From the NCBI GenBank assembly GCA_015232575.1, contig JADFZL010000012.1, positions 62,001 to 126,000 on the forward strand: DNA of 64,000 nt, written 5' to 3'. Positions 16,586-26,190 of the stretch are shown here, piece by piece (position 1 is the stretch's first letter; each line of letters begins with the position of its first letter). The translations under genes and the position numbers were made by a program. This DNA comes from Candidatus Rifleibacteriota bacterium (lineage in GTDB: Bacteria > Muiribacteriota > Ozemobacteria > Ozemobacterales > Ozemobacteraceae). The notes under the pieces were generated by a model. The model was given only the letters and a program-made list of their open reading frames with translations. It was not told the DNA's origin and searched no databases.

Positions 16586-18157
16586 TCACTGTGCAGCGCG
16601 CAATCTGCGCTCCATTTCAGCTCTGATTTCCTTTGCAAATTCATACCGCTCGGCATCGCGCCCTGTGAGTGTTTCACCTGATGCCGGGTATTTGAGCGGT
16701 TCAGCATCAGTATCCCAGAACGAAACTTTTTCCTGAGCAGAATAACCTTTCTGCAATTTTTGGCTGTCAATCCAGGATTGCATATCTGATTTGATTTTGG
16801 CTACGGCCTTTTCTGCATCTGATTTCCTACTGTCAATCAGCGTCTGAGCTTCTCCGCCCATAACACTGTTTGCATCTTTTCCGCTGGTTCTTGCTGATTC
16901 AATGGAATCCCAGATTGTTAAATCACGGAAGATTGTACCAGGTCCTCTGATTTTTACGATTTTGGCGTAACCTTCAGGAGAAAAATAATTGATCAGAGAG
17001 TCTCCATCAATTAGCGATCTTGAAGCAGAATTCCAGGCTGTTTTTGAATCTGGTACAGCCCAGTTTTTCACTCCAACCAGATCCAGAAATTTCAATTCGT
17101 CTTCAGTAAAGGCTATTTCTCCGGGATTTGAACTGGAAACGCTTTCAAGAGGATTAGCTACCTTTTTCTGAATGCTGTCTATGAGATTAGCATTTTTAAC
17201 TTTCCATAAATCGACTCCAATGTTGCTCAATAACAACTCTTCTTCAGAGGTAAGCGCAACTGAATTCCCATCGGAAGTAAGATTTTTAGAAGATTCAGCA
17301 AGTTTTTTCAATAGCGATTCGGATACTGAACGAATAGTTTCAGAACCCGGGCTCATTATATCGCCATATTTTGCCTTTAACGCACTCGTAATTTCGCCTT
17401 TTACTTTTCCGCGAATGAACATTTGTACCATATTTCCCATGAAAGCAGGTGGAGAAATCTGATGTTCATCAATGATATTGCAGATATTTTCTATGCGTTC
17501 AAGATTGCCCTGTTGTGATAAAGGAAAGAACTTGACCAATAAACTCGCCGCAGCTTTTCTTGCATCTTTGTTATGGGTAAGGAAGTTTTGAGGTGTTTTA
17601 ACTGAATCTGACATAATTGAGGCAATGATTGCCTCTTCAATCTGATTTGATGTCATTTTTGGGTTATTTCGCATTTTTGCGGCTTCCAGGACTTCATTAA
17701 CTTCTGATCTGGTATGAAGCCAGTTCACAATCTGATATCCCTTATTTGGACCGCCATCCGGAATTTCGCCATCAATCTTGTACAAACCATCACGCACACA
17801 CGCCATTATTTTCATAATACGAAGCTTCTGTTCTTCAGTAAGAACATCATCCGGCTGTCCAAGTATCTTTTCAGTGAGGTTTACCGACGTCCCATCACCA
17901 TCTTTGACGTTTACTCCATCGAATTCATCCCTGAGTCTGTCCACAGAAGCATTAATTTCTTCTTCTGTTTCGGGAACATTGAATAATCCTGCAAATTTTC
18001 CATTATCACTGAGCACATTTATTCTCATTTCATCTGAATCGGCAGAAGTAGAAACATTCCCAGATATTACAATTTTCTGATCGTCCTGAAACTGACAATA
18101 AGAAATAGAATCAGACAATAACAGGAAAAATAACAACGCCAAATAATTTCTCTTCAT
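16586..18157 (-). CDS. Exported protein related to the zincin pair but lacking HExxH
   Basis: A 523-aa protein from the ATG at 18157 with AGGAGGGG just upstream. After the signal peptide comes QFQDD, IVISG, NVSTS, aligning without gaps to the 13540 protein over 23 positions. Near the C-terminus VSFWDTDAEPLKYP and ERYEFAK echo the ends of both zincins (SFWKKDIPLKPS and PERYEFIKK in 11049), but there is no HExxH. The middle has two related segments (LTSEEELLLSNIGVDLW and FTEDELKFLDLVGVKNW), a probable internal duplication. It may be a catalytically dead or structural relative. The function is unknown. Confidence 0.7.
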   Translation of the reverse strand: MKRNYLALLFFLLLSDSISYCQFQDDQKIVISGNVSTSADSDEMRINVLSDNGKFAGLFNVPETEEEINASVDRLRDEFDGVNVKDGDGTSVNLTEKILGQPDDVLTEEQKLRIMKIMACVRDGLYKIDGEIPDGGPNKGYQIVNWLHTRSEVNEVLEAAKMRNNPKMTSNQIEEAIIASIMSDSVKTPQNFLTHNKDARKAAASLLVKFFPLSQQGNLERIENICNIIDEHQISPPAFMGNMVQMFIRGKVKGEITSALKAKYGDIMSPGSETIRSVSESLLKKLAESSKNLTSDGNSVALTSEEELLLSNIGVDLWKVKNANLIDSIQKKVANPLESVSSSNPGEIAFTEDELKFLDLVGVKNWAVPDSKTAWNSASRSLIDGDSLINYFSPEGYAKIVKIRGPGTIFRDLTIWDSIESARTSGKDANSVMGGEAQTLIDSRKSDAEKAVAKIKSDMQSWIDSQKLQKGYSAQEKVSFWDTDAEPLKYPASGETLTGRDAERYEFAKEIRAEMERRLRAAQ

Positions 18158-18381
18158 GTCCCCTCCTATCACATTAACATGAATATATACAGTCGTTTCA
18201 GAGAAAAACAGCTTAATTCATAACTGAAACCTGTTCATTCTTTATTAAGAATAGCTGAAAAATCCCTTATCGTCAACCGCATTTAATCATACAACAGAAA
18301 CGACTATTTTCCTGAAATTTGCCTGGAAGAAAATTTTATTACTGCTACATTCCTCCTTCTGCGGAATAAGCAGAACTTGTA

Positions 18382-18570
18382 CTAGCCTTTGGATGCTTCA
18401 TGAAAAAATCCCACAAATGTTTGGGCCTGCTTTCCCATAAAAAGAGTTCCGGAATACTCTCCAGGCTTATAGCCTTGCTTCACAAAAGATTTGGCAGTTC
18501 CAGTTTGTGTACAAGCTAGCAGAAGCACAAGAATCAGGTTTGCAAAAAACAACTTAAAATTTTTCTTCAT
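18382..18570 (-). CDS. Small lipoprotein
   Basis: A 62-aa protein with a lipoprotein signal peptide: MKKNFKLFFANLILVLLLAC, lipobox LLAC with Cys20. The mature part is about 43 residues without known motifs. A strong GAGGAGGG ribosome site precedes ATG, which makes a real gene likely despite its size. It sits among exported proteins on the same strand. Confidence 0.7.
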   Translation of the reverse strand: MKKNFKLFFANLILVLLLACTQTGTAKSFVKQGYKPGEYSGTLFMGKQAQTFVGFFHEASKG

Positions 18571-18800
18571 CTTTTTCCCTCCTCTGTTTTTTATTCTTGT
18601 AATAATAGACGAAAAAAGTTTAAATTTGTCATATTATGTAGTCAACTTTCGCACATTTTGACTTACTCAAAAAGACATTTTATCTTAGACACCTTTAACT
18701 TAAAATAAGGTATCATAAAAAGACAAACACTGAAACAATTTAAGACTTCTTATTTAGAAGTTGGGAATCCTGAATCTTGACATCATAATAGAAGAAAATG

Positions 18801-18846
18801 AAAGAAAAAAGTCTGGCAGATGAAATTACACACCTCTGCCAGACTT
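18801..18846 (-). terminator. Rho-independent terminator of the cyclophilin gene
   Basis: A perfect 12-bp stem: AAGTCTGGCAGA (18809-18820) and TCTGCCAGACTT (18835-18846), with a 14-base loop. On the minus strand it is followed by a T-run (A5-6 at 18805-18810). It lies 15 bases after the stop codon of the gene at 18862. Confidence 0.95.
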
Positions 18847-18861
18847 GTTGAATAAAATCAG

Positions 18862-19524
18862 TTATTTTTCTTCAATAATTACTGTCTGAAGAACCGGTGG
18901 AGTTTTTGGTTTGCTCATTTCGCCTGTTGCACTTCCTTCAACTTCCACGGAAGAAATTTTTTGTACAACATCCATGCCTTCGATTACTTTGCCAAATTGT
19001 GTATAATTCGGCCTTGAATCAAGTTTTTTCGCGTTTTCACCATTGCAAATGAAAAATTGGCTGCCCTGAGTATTTGGTCCGGCATTTGCCATGGCAAAAA
19101 TTCCAGGAATGTATGAACTTTTTGCGGGAAGTTCATCGTTAAAACTGTATCCGGGATCGCCTTCACCAGTGCCTAGCGGATCGCCGCCCTGGATCATGAA
19201 ATCCTTGATTATCCGATGAAATATTGTACCATCATAAAAACTTTCTCTTGCAAGGAATACAAAATTATTTACAGTATTTGGGGAATCTTTTGTGAAAAGC
19301 TCAATTTTGATGTCTCCCAGAGTTGTTTTCAAAGTTGCAATATAGGTTTTCTCAATATTGATTTTCATTGCCGGTGGAGCAGACCAGCGCTTCTTTGAGG
19401 CAGGTTGTACTATCTGCTGAGAAGCAGCAATTGTCTGCTGTTCAGTAGCAACTTTTTCCTGCGCACAAAGAGAACCTGTTAAACACGAAAAACAAAGCGA
19501 GAATAGAAAAACTCTTTTCAGCAT
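18862..19524 (-). CDS. Exported cyclophilin-type peptidyl-prolyl isomerase
   Basis: A 220-aa periplasmic foldase. A signal peptide (residues 1-21, ending LCA) and a short linker precede the cyclophilin domain (about 58-218). Family motifs are FHRIIKDFMIQGGDP (with catalytic Arg), the MANAGPNTQGSQFFI stretch and FGKVIEGMDVV. It catalyses cis-trans isomerisation of X-Pro bonds in exported proteins, which fits a region rich in exported enzymes. GGAGG precedes ATG by nine bases. A strong terminator closes the unit. Confidence 0.93.
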   Translation of the reverse strand: MLKRVFLFSLCFSCLTGSLCAQEKVATEQQTIAASQQIVQPASKKRWSAPPAMKINIEKTYIATLKTTLGDIKIELFTKDSPNTVNNFVFLARESFYDGTIFHRIIKDFMIQGGDPLGTGEGDPGYSFNDELPAKSSYIPGIFAMANAGPNTQGSQFFICNGENAKKLDSRPNYTQFGKVIEGMDVVQKISSVEVEGSATGEMSKPKTPPVLQTVIIEEK

Positions 19525-19786
19525 ATAAAAAAACCTCCAGAATTATAATTGATATCAGCGCGTCACAAAAACGAGCATCACATGATACCTGAAACGTTAT
19601 CCAATACACAAGAGCCTGATTTTCAAAAACATCAGCATGAAAAATCCCCTAACCCAGGATCATATTCGTTAACTTCAGACTTCCTGTGGCGTATAGTCGT
19701 AATGAGGCCATCTATAAAACGACTGGAAACGGGCATGGCACTTTCCAAAACATAGAAAACTCCTAAACACGGTCGAACAACCAAGA

Positions 19787-19813
19787 AGATTTCTCCCTTC
19801 GGCCGAAATGACA
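19787..19813. repeat. Half copy of the TGTCATTTCGA-family repeat
   Basis: Only the right arm AGATTTCTCCCTTCGGCCGA followed by AATGACA is present. The flank TATGACTCATTTATTA resembles the outer flank of the copy at 56443. Confidence 0.75.
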
Positions 19814-20001
19814 TAGTTTATGACTCATTTATTATGATTTGCTCTACATTAGATTTCGTGCTTTTTCAGATTGTTAAATTAGCATAAAAGATGTTAGAAT
19901 CTTAATGTTGATAAAATGCATGATTTTCCCACTTTTTTTCAGAAATATTGAATATTCTGTATTGAAAATGTTGTATGCGACCCACTAGTACTAATAATTT
20001 T

Positions 20002-20029
20002 CTGACAATAATTAGAATGTTTTGATAAT
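20002..20029 (+). promoter_or_regulatory. Putative sigma-70-type promoter of the 20094 gene
   Basis: CTGACA (20002-20007), 16 bases, GATAAT (20024-20029), each one base from consensus and about 65 bases before the start codon. The rest of 19525-20093 holds a half repeat copy and no gene. Confidence 0.5.
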
Positions 20030-20093
20030 TATGCTGAAAAACTGGTATTTTTTAATGCAATTATCAGCAATTTAACGGAAGGAATAATAATAA

Positions 20094-23057
20094 ATGGTCA
20101 AATCATGTTCCGCTTTTAAAAAGATTTTCCTGCTGTGTGCTTTGCTTGCAGGATCTGTCGCATTTTGTGCTACAGAAACTTTAGTAACTGCAAAAGCTGT
20201 TTCCAATGATCTGCAGTGGGAGTCGTTTGCTTCTGACCTCCCGCAAAAAGCTGATCTCTCAGAAATTCCACTTGGAGGAGTTTCTGTCTACAACTATGAT
20301 GGCTGCGTATTTGCCATCGGTCCTCGCGGGTACGGACACGAAAAAGCTGTAACCAATAATCCAATTTATTTCGCAACTTTGAATCAGGATTCAAGCGAAA
20401 GAAAGTTTAATGCACACCTTTTGCTTCCATCCGTTGTTCCAGCAGCACAGATTGATCATCAGACACCTTTTTCCGCAGCTTTTGATGACCAGTTTCTTTA
20501 CGTCTTCTATCGCCGGACAGACGGATTCATGGGCGTTGACAAATTTGTCATCGCAATAACCAGCGATGGCTCACGCACCCTCAAGCCTGCTAATTATTCC
20601 TACCTTGGCAATGATGGCGTGTTTGTCGCCAAGCAGACTCCGAGTGCCATTTTAAAAGAAGTTAAACCTCAAACAGGCTTCAGATTTTCTGTCCATCTTA
20701 TGAAAACAGGCTCAGCAAATGAATCCAGATGGAATATCTTCAGCATGGAAGATAACAAAATGGTTATACACTCTTATCGCAAGGGAATTGACGGTTATCC
20801 GGACAAAAATGCTGTCACATTAAAACGATTTGGCAGAACAGATAAAAAGCCTGTAGATGACGTGTTTCCGGCCTATTGGAAATCTGGTTTTTTCAACGGC
20901 ATCTGCCAGGGATTTTCTGTCGTAAAGTATTTTGACAGAAAAACTCAGGGAGACAATGTAGTAGCCGGAGATTATCGAATTATGATAGCCATGCGCAACG
21001 ATAATCAAATATCCATAGGCGGTGCAACTGTCATGGGTGACGGCGGCTTAAAGTTAGATCCAAGCGTAGAAACAACAGGTACTACAATGGCAAACTACAG
21101 GACCGACCGTGCCAATTATGCGCCGGTGCTTTTCGCTCCAAGCGATGGATATATTCACATGTACTACGTCGACAAAGTAGATGAAAATCACAGACTGGGC
21201 AAAATTGGTTATGCACACAATTTCGAAAAGTTTTATAGTATTAAAGATAAAAAATGGCTTGGAAAAGGCGAGTTGCCACCCACCAACAATCCAAAACTTC
21301 AATGGGTTGATGGAAAAAATGCCTGGGTTTATCATTTCCATTGCAATAAACCTGTCGATATTGATCAATACGGTATAAACAATTACTACGTTGATATTTC
21401 CGAAACACTTCAGCCAGTCGAATATGCTTCAATGACTATTGATCCTGGCCATCCAAATAAATATCTCGCCACCATGAGACGTGTTTACGTTGTACCATCT
21501 ATTATCAGATACAAAGACGGCAGCTATTATAATGAGTCTTCAAAATATTATAAAAATTGCTGGCCGTTCTGGTATGGCACTGCATTGAACAGGTATCACA
21601 AATCCCTGGAAGATATTTCACTCGATTCAGATTTTGTTCAAATGCTCGACCGCCCTGCAGAGTTGTCTGGATTCGTTGAAGGCGCACCGCCATTTCCAGC
21701 CGGGAATTTGCGTTTGCTGGTTTCAAAAGCACCGAATGAAGCTAATAATGACTGGGCGCAGAGAGCCAGACAAGAACGGGATAGAACACAGGGCCTTCTG
21801 GCAGGCATTTCAGTTCTCAGTCACGAAACAGAAACAAGTCTTGAAAACACTTGCTCCCGTGACACAGATAAATCAATAAAAGCGCTTGTAGAGGGAAATT
21901 ACGGAGGTTTTGCATACAAAGTAGATACAAGCTATGGATTTTTGTCTGGTGGTGAAACTAAATCAGAAGTCAGTCTCACAAATCGTTATGAAGTTGAAAG
22001 CGGCGGAGAATTCGTTGGAGATGAAAAAGCCCCTGTTTCAATAGATAAAGTAGATTACTATCGCTATGACTACGAACCATACAATTCTGGCACTGTATAC
22101 GTTATAAGCTGCCAACAGCCGGTCTATGCATTGCGAATCAAGGGGACCAAAGAGTTTTTGAGCTATTATATGGCTCCTCCGAATGATCCGGTCGTTGATA
22201 CCATATCGTATCCAATTAACGAAAATTATCAACGTCAGGGAGACTTATCGACTTATTATAAATCTGATATTGCAAGTCTGACTCTGTATGCAAAAAGTGC
22301 TGAAGCCAGAAGACAACTTGTTTATCAGGATTACAATGTCAGAACCTTTGAAAAAATCTCCGATGAGGACAAAAAGATTCTGTTCAATGCAAACCTGTTT
22401 GCATACAATTCCTGGTCTGGCAATGGAAAATTTCAAAGCGAAGCTAAAGCCAGTTTTTGTGAATCTGCAACACTTGGCGGGAATTTCAATATTTTAGGTA
22501 TGGCTGGCTACGAACACGAAGCTCCGCTTCATCTCTGGAAACTGACTGCAATGGGCGGTTATGAGTATAATGTTACCAGCAAAAAAACAAAAGAAGAAAA
22601 GAGCACCTCTTCTTTATCGTCAGCAATAGACACCCGCTATCTTGAAGTCTCCAAATCAACTGTTGTCAAAGACGATGTCGTCACAGGATATGGTTTTTAC
22701 ACCTACTATCGAGAACCTCTTCAGGACAACTTCGACGAATTCTTTTCGACAATTATCGATCAGGAATGGCTGACAAGTGATACCAGCACTGAAGCTGAAA
22801 CGCTGCGAAAATTGGCTGTCTCAAGAAAGCCGGTATGGCGTGTATGTTACCGTGTGAAATCATATACTCCACTGGATGGGAAAACAGCCTCTCTTTCACT
22901 TTCTCCTGCCGAGAAAAATCTTCTCAAAGTTGAAGAAGAGAAGTCTTCAAAGAAAATGGTTGCACGAGATCTTCCCAAAGTCAAATCGAAATTCAGATTC
23001 ACTCTGCCTAAACCGATGAAGAAAAAGAAAGATAACGGAAAAAACAAAAAGGACTAG
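20094..23057 (+). CDS. Large secreted protein of unknown function (987 aa)
   Basis: Signal peptide MVKSCSAFKKIFLLCALLAG with cleavage after FCA. I do not recognise the family. The N-terminal ~550 residues alternate short strands and aromatic turns in a way that suggests a beta-propeller or lectin-like fold. Residues ~610-900 have long Ser/Thr/Gly-rich alternating stretches (YGFLSGGETKSEVSLTNRYE; LGGNFNILGMAGYEHEAP), which could be beta-hairpins of a pore-forming or surface beta-domain; this is speculation. The C-terminus is Lys-rich (PKPMKKKKDNGKNKKD). GGAAGGA precedes the start. A promoter-like pair and a strong terminator show it is a monocistronic unit. Confidence 0.75.
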   Translation: MVKSCSAFKKIFLLCALLAGSVAFCATETLVTAKAVSNDLQWESFASDLPQKADLSEIPLGGVSVYNYDGCVFAIGPRGYGHEKAVTNNPIYFATLNQDSSERKFNAHLLLPSVVPAAQIDHQTPFSAAFDDQFLYVFYRRTDGFMGVDKFVIAITSDGSRTLKPANYSYLGNDGVFVAKQTPSAILKEVKPQTGFRFSVHLMKTGSANESRWNIFSMEDNKMVIHSYRKGIDGYPDKNAVTLKRFGRTDKKPVDDVFPAYWKSGFFNGICQGFSVVKYFDRKTQGDNVVAGDYRIMIAMRNDNQISIGGATVMGDGGLKLDPSVETTGTTMANYRTDRANYAPVLFAPSDGYIHMYYVDKVDENHRLGKIGYAHNFEKFYSIKDKKWLGKGELPPTNNPKLQWVDGKNAWVYHFHCNKPVDIDQYGINNYYVDISETLQPVEYASMTIDPGHPNKYLATMRRVYVVPSIIRYKDGSYYNESSKYYKNCWPFWYGTALNRYHKSLEDISLDSDFVQMLDRPAELSGFVEGAPPFPAGNLRLLVSKAPNEANNDWAQRARQERDRTQGLLAGISVLSHETETSLENTCSRDTDKSIKALVEGNYGGFAYKVDTSYGFLSGGETKSEVSLTNRYEVESGGEFVGDEKAPVSIDKVDYYRYDYEPYNSGTVYVISCQQPVYALRIKGTKEFLSYYMAPPNDPVVDTISYPINENYQRQGDLSTYYKSDIASLTLYAKSAEARRQLVYQDYNVRTFEKISDEDKKILFNANLFAYNSWSGNGKFQSEAKASFCESATLGGNFNILGMAGYEHEAPLHLWKLTAMGGYEYNVTSKKTKEEKSTSSLSSAIDTRYLEVSKSTVVKDDVVTGYGFYTYYREPLQDNFDEFFSTIIDQEWLTSDTSTEAETLRKLAVSRKPVWRVCYRVKSYTPLDGKTASLSLSPAEKNLLKVEEEKSSKKMVARDLPKVKSKFRFTLPKPMKKKKDNGKNKKD

Positions 23058-23062
23058 AAAAG

Positions 23063-23118
23063 GTATCTACTCAATGAATGGTGGGATGAAAAAGTGCCCC
23101 GAATTATTGAGTAGATAC
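23063..23118. repeat. 13-bp perfect inverted repeat after the 987-aa gene
   Basis: GTATCTACTCAAT (23063-23075) and ATTGAGTAGATAC (23106-23118) around a 30-base centre. There is no T-run, so it is probably an mRNA 3' structure or a small mobile-element remnant. Confidence 0.7.
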
Positions 23119-23143
23119 TGGAAAAGTACAAAGAAGTAGAAAA

Positions 23144-23186
23144 AATCCGGCTTCTCCTTATCTGGTGAAGCCGGATTCTTTTTTTT
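23144..23186 (+). terminator. Rho-independent terminator of the 987-aa gene
   Basis: AATCCGGCTTC (23144-23154) pairs perfectly with GAAGCCGGATT (23167-23177), followed by C and eight Ts. Confidence 0.95.
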
Positions 23187-23221
23187 GAATATTCTTACTT
23201 ATTCAAAAGATCTGACCTGGT

Positions 23222-23294
23222 CGTCAGGATTTCGAGCGAAGGGAGAAATCTTTCTACTTTCGAGGGAAGATCCCTCACTTCGTTCGGGATGACG
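23222..23294. repeat. TGTCATTTCGA-family palindromic repeat copy
   Basis: CGTCAGGATTTCGAGCGAAG at the left and CTTCGTTCGGGATGACG at the right, 73 bp. It ends two bases before the stop codon of the minus-strand gene at 23297. Confidence 0.85.
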
Positions 23295-23296
23295 TT

Positions 23297-24997
23297 CTAC
23301 TTATTCAAACCTGTGATTGCCTGTGGATTATCAAGTCGTGTGATTTCTCCGGCATCGGAATATGTATAGACATTAACGAATTCAGGTGCTGCGCCACTGG
23401 CTTTCGGTGGTGATATTACAACGAAATTCATTTTTGTACCAGCTGGATTATGATCTATCCATGTTCCGGAGTTGGCATAGATGCACTTCTGTGATTTAGC
23501 ATTAGAAGATTCCTTGACGAGCGCTACATGGGAATGTCCGAATACAACGATTCTTTTGCTGGAGTTTGTATTCTTAAAATATTGAGTATCAGACTGTCCA
23601 TCAAGGTCTTTAGAGTCTGCTGCCTTAAGAATTGCATCTTGTACTTTTATTTTTACTGGTACCAGATTTGCTTCCTGTCTCTTATCCCAGTTGTCCTGTG
23701 CGCCTTTATAAAGAACTACGTCAATAGGTCCGCTGGCCGTTTCCTGGAATGGGAATATATCGCTCATTGAATAACTGGCTGTGAAACCATCGATATTTGT
23801 TACAATGATCTTTTCGTCAAAGCCTTCTTTAATAGGCAAGTCTTTCAAAATACCTTTAAGAACCTGAAAATAGTAATATAACAAATCCTGGCTCTCGCCC
23901 AGAGAATTTTGAGTCACAACTGGCATATCATAGCCAGGCGCAGGCTTTTTCTCATGAACTGATGTTGCAGCAAGTCTGGTGAAAAAATATCCGGGTGGCA
24001 GAATTGATTCAGTATTAGTAATTGATCTGTTAGAAATCGGATCTGGTGCGCAGAAATAATTGTATCTGTGTCCGTGTTCGAATGCAATCTCCTGATGATC
24101 TGCCGGTGAATAAGTTCCCAAACCCTTCAGACCTGTGTCGCGTGCTTCTGATATGCCGGGCATAATTTTCTGCAAACTTTCCGAAACAAGCAGAATATCA
24201 TGATTTCCGGGAACGTAGGTAACTTTGATTTTTCCCTCTGTGATAATCTTATTAAAACCGTCTATTACAGGTTTATTGGCTGCGGCTAACTTTTCAGCAA
24301 ACTCTACCTGAGTTTTACCATCATAAGTATTTACATAGGCAGGCACGAACCATTCATCAATAAGGTCACCAGCAATAACAAGTTCTTTTACATTCGGTGC
24401 CAGTCTGACTTTGTCAAGGAAATCTGCGAGCGCTGTCATATTCTTATTAAATTCGCTGTATTCGAGATCTGCGCCAAGATGTATATCGCTTATGCATACG
24501 ATAAGAGATCTTTCTCCGTCTAAGGCCTTGATTCCTTCAGTGCTGAAGCTGAAAGAGTAGTTTGTGGCAAAATATCCGGAATAATCTAATGCTGTGAGCG
24601 TTCCGTCTGATTTCTTTACATTGCCTTTTACCGCAAGTTTATACTCTTCGCCTTCGGTAAAATTAGTTCCATCTTTTTTAGAAATATTCAGCTTCATTGA
24701 ATTATTTGTATCAATTGTTGCTGTAGATGGCTCTTCAACTTCTTCACCATTGGACTTAACTCTATACAGTTTCACCAGACCTGAGGCTGTATCAATTTTC
24801 AGCGGCTCGCTGAAGTTAATGGTAACAGTCTGTGTAGCATCATTAACGGCTGGATTATCTGCACTTGCTGACATTGAAATGTTGGGTGTAACAGTCACCG
24901 AAGGGGTAACAACAGTTGAAGATGTAGAGTCTGAGGAATTGCATCCAAAGGAAGCAAGCATTCCCAGAGCCAGAATCGAAAAAATAACCCGTTTCAT
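23297..24997 (-). CDS. Metallophosphoesterase lipoprotein with Ig-like domain
   Basis: A 566-aa lipoprotein (lipobox SFGC, Cys19). A Ser/Thr/Val linker leads to a bacterial Ig-like (SbsA-type) domain (about 38-150; VTINFSEPLKIDTASGLVKL). A calcineurin-type phosphoesterase follows, with all metal motifs in order: SDIHLGA, GDLIDEW, GNHD, EHGHRYN and VFGHSHV. It should hydrolyse a phosphate ester at the cell surface or in the periplasm; the substrate is unknown. AAGGAG lies five bases before ATG. It is convergent with the 987-aa gene. Confidence 0.87.
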   Translation of the reverse strand: MKRVIFSILALGMLASFGCNSSDSTSSTVVTPSVTVTPNISMSASADNPAVNDATQTVTINFSEPLKIDTASGLVKLYRVKSNGEEVEEPSTATIDTNNSMKLNISKKDGTNFTEGEEYKLAVKGNVKKSDGTLTALDYSGYFATNYSFSFSTEGIKALDGERSLIVCISDIHLGADLEYSEFNKNMTALADFLDKVRLAPNVKELVIAGDLIDEWFVPAYVNTYDGKTQVEFAEKLAAANKPVIDGFNKIITEGKIKVTYVPGNHDILLVSESLQKIMPGISEARDTGLKGLGTYSPADHQEIAFEHGHRYNYFCAPDPISNRSITNTESILPPGYFFTRLAATSVHEKKPAPGYDMPVVTQNSLGESQDLLYYYFQVLKGILKDLPIKEGFDEKIIVTNIDGFTASYSMSDIFPFQETASGPIDVVLYKGAQDNWDKRQEANLVPVKIKVQDAILKAADSKDLDGQSDTQYFKNTNSSKRIVVFGHSHVALVKESSNAKSQKCIYANSGTWIDHNPAGTKMNFVVISPPKASGAAPEFVNVYTYSDAGEITRLDNPQAITGLNK

Positions 24998-25302
24998 AAT
25001 TTCTCCTTAATTTCGGCCAATGATATGTGCATAAATATGCTTCTGCTTCATTCTGCCACTTTTTTTGTGAATATTGGTTTAAAGAACTCTTCTCCTTCCT
25101 TTGTACATTAGAATTATATACCAGGCTATATTAACACTTTCCGAAACGAATTTCAATTTTTTTGGCGTAAGTTCAGGGAAATTCATTATAATTCCAGGAA
25201 TCAGCGATTCAATCGGATTAAGCATAAATCATCAGCTAAGTTGATGCATTTCCTTCAGCTTTAATTCAAAAAAAATATTTTCTGTTTTATCTGAATGTAG
25301 TT

Positions 25303-25308
25303 TATAAT
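25303..25308 (+). promoter_or_regulatory. Possible -10 element upstream of the 25343 gene
   Basis: TATAAT 35 bases before the start codon, with no good -35 box at the usual distance. The 345-base gap 24998-25342 is AT-rich and shows no other feature. Confidence 0.35.
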
Positions 25309-25342
25309 ACCTCTGACAAATAATATTCAGAGAGGTTATGTT

Positions 25343-26179
25343 ATGGAAAGCAATGAAGTCGTTACTGAGAAAAAAGAAGACCGACCATTAGAAGATGGGA
25401 ATTTTAACATTTGTCCAAGTTGTAATGCAAAAGTTAAGAAGGGAACTCAGATTTGTCCAACATGTCAGACATTTCTCTTTTTCGATGAAGTCAAGCCCGA
25501 AAAGCGCTTTGAAAAACTTCAGGGATTCACTTTTGCAGAACTTCTTTTAAGAGAAAAAGAGTATCTCTTTGAAACAATTTTTCAGGAAAAAGAGCTGAAT
25601 GAAAAGTTGAAGTACTACGCACTTTATTCATTATTATTTTCGGCTCTTTACGGTGGATGTCTTGGTGTTTTTGCCGGATATCACCAGATCATTCTCGGGG
25701 CCATTAAAGTTCCGCTTCTAATTTTCGGAACTCTTTTAATCTGTCTTCCGGCCTTGTACACTTTCAACATTATTCTCGGATCAAAACTTTCATTTAAACA
25801 AATCGGCGTCATAGTACTAATTTCGACTTTTTTGCTGAGTATCGTTCTGGCATCACTTTCCCCGATTCTGCTGTTTTTTATTTTTTCCACCACAAGCAGA
25901 AGTTTCATCGCTCTGTTGAACATAATAATATTCACCATAAGCGGCAGTTTTGCCCTTTCACTTTTATGGAAAGGCATGAATTATTTAACTGTCAGAAACG
26001 GTTCTGAACTGAACACAAACATTCTTTATGTCTGGAGCGGAACATATATGTTTGTAGGCTGCCAGCTGGCATGGATGCTGAGACCTTTTATCGGACAATC
26101 AGGCAAGATAATTCTTTTCCGCGCCATCGAAGGAAATTTCTATCAGGGAGTATTCCACATAATCCGATCATTCTTTTAA
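25343..26179 (+). CDS. Zinc-ribbon plus multi-pass membrane protein (Yip1-like)
   Basis: A 278-aa protein. The N-terminal zinc ribbon has two CxxC pairs (CPSC at 24-27 and CPTC at 38-41). A linker and five to six membrane helices (about 95-270) follow in a Yip1-domain-like pattern. Such proteins are common in bacteria but have no established function. AGAGG lies about seven bases before ATG. It converges with the kdp operon, whose last gene ends 11 bases away. Confidence 0.7.
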   Translation: MESNEVVTEKKEDRPLEDGNFNICPSCNAKVKKGTQICPTCQTFLFFDEVKPEKRFEKLQGFTFAELLLREKEYLFETIFQEKELNEKLKYYALYSLLFSALYGGCLGVFAGYHQIILGAIKVPLLIFGTLLICLPALYTFNIILGSKLSFKQIGVIVLISTFLLSIVLASLSPILLFFIFSTTSRSFIALLNIIIFTISGSFALSLLWKGMNYLTVRNGSELNTNILYVWSGTYMFVGCQLAWMLRPFIGQSGKIILFRAIEGNFYQGVFHIIRSFF

Positions 26180-26190
26180 TAGAAAGGGAA

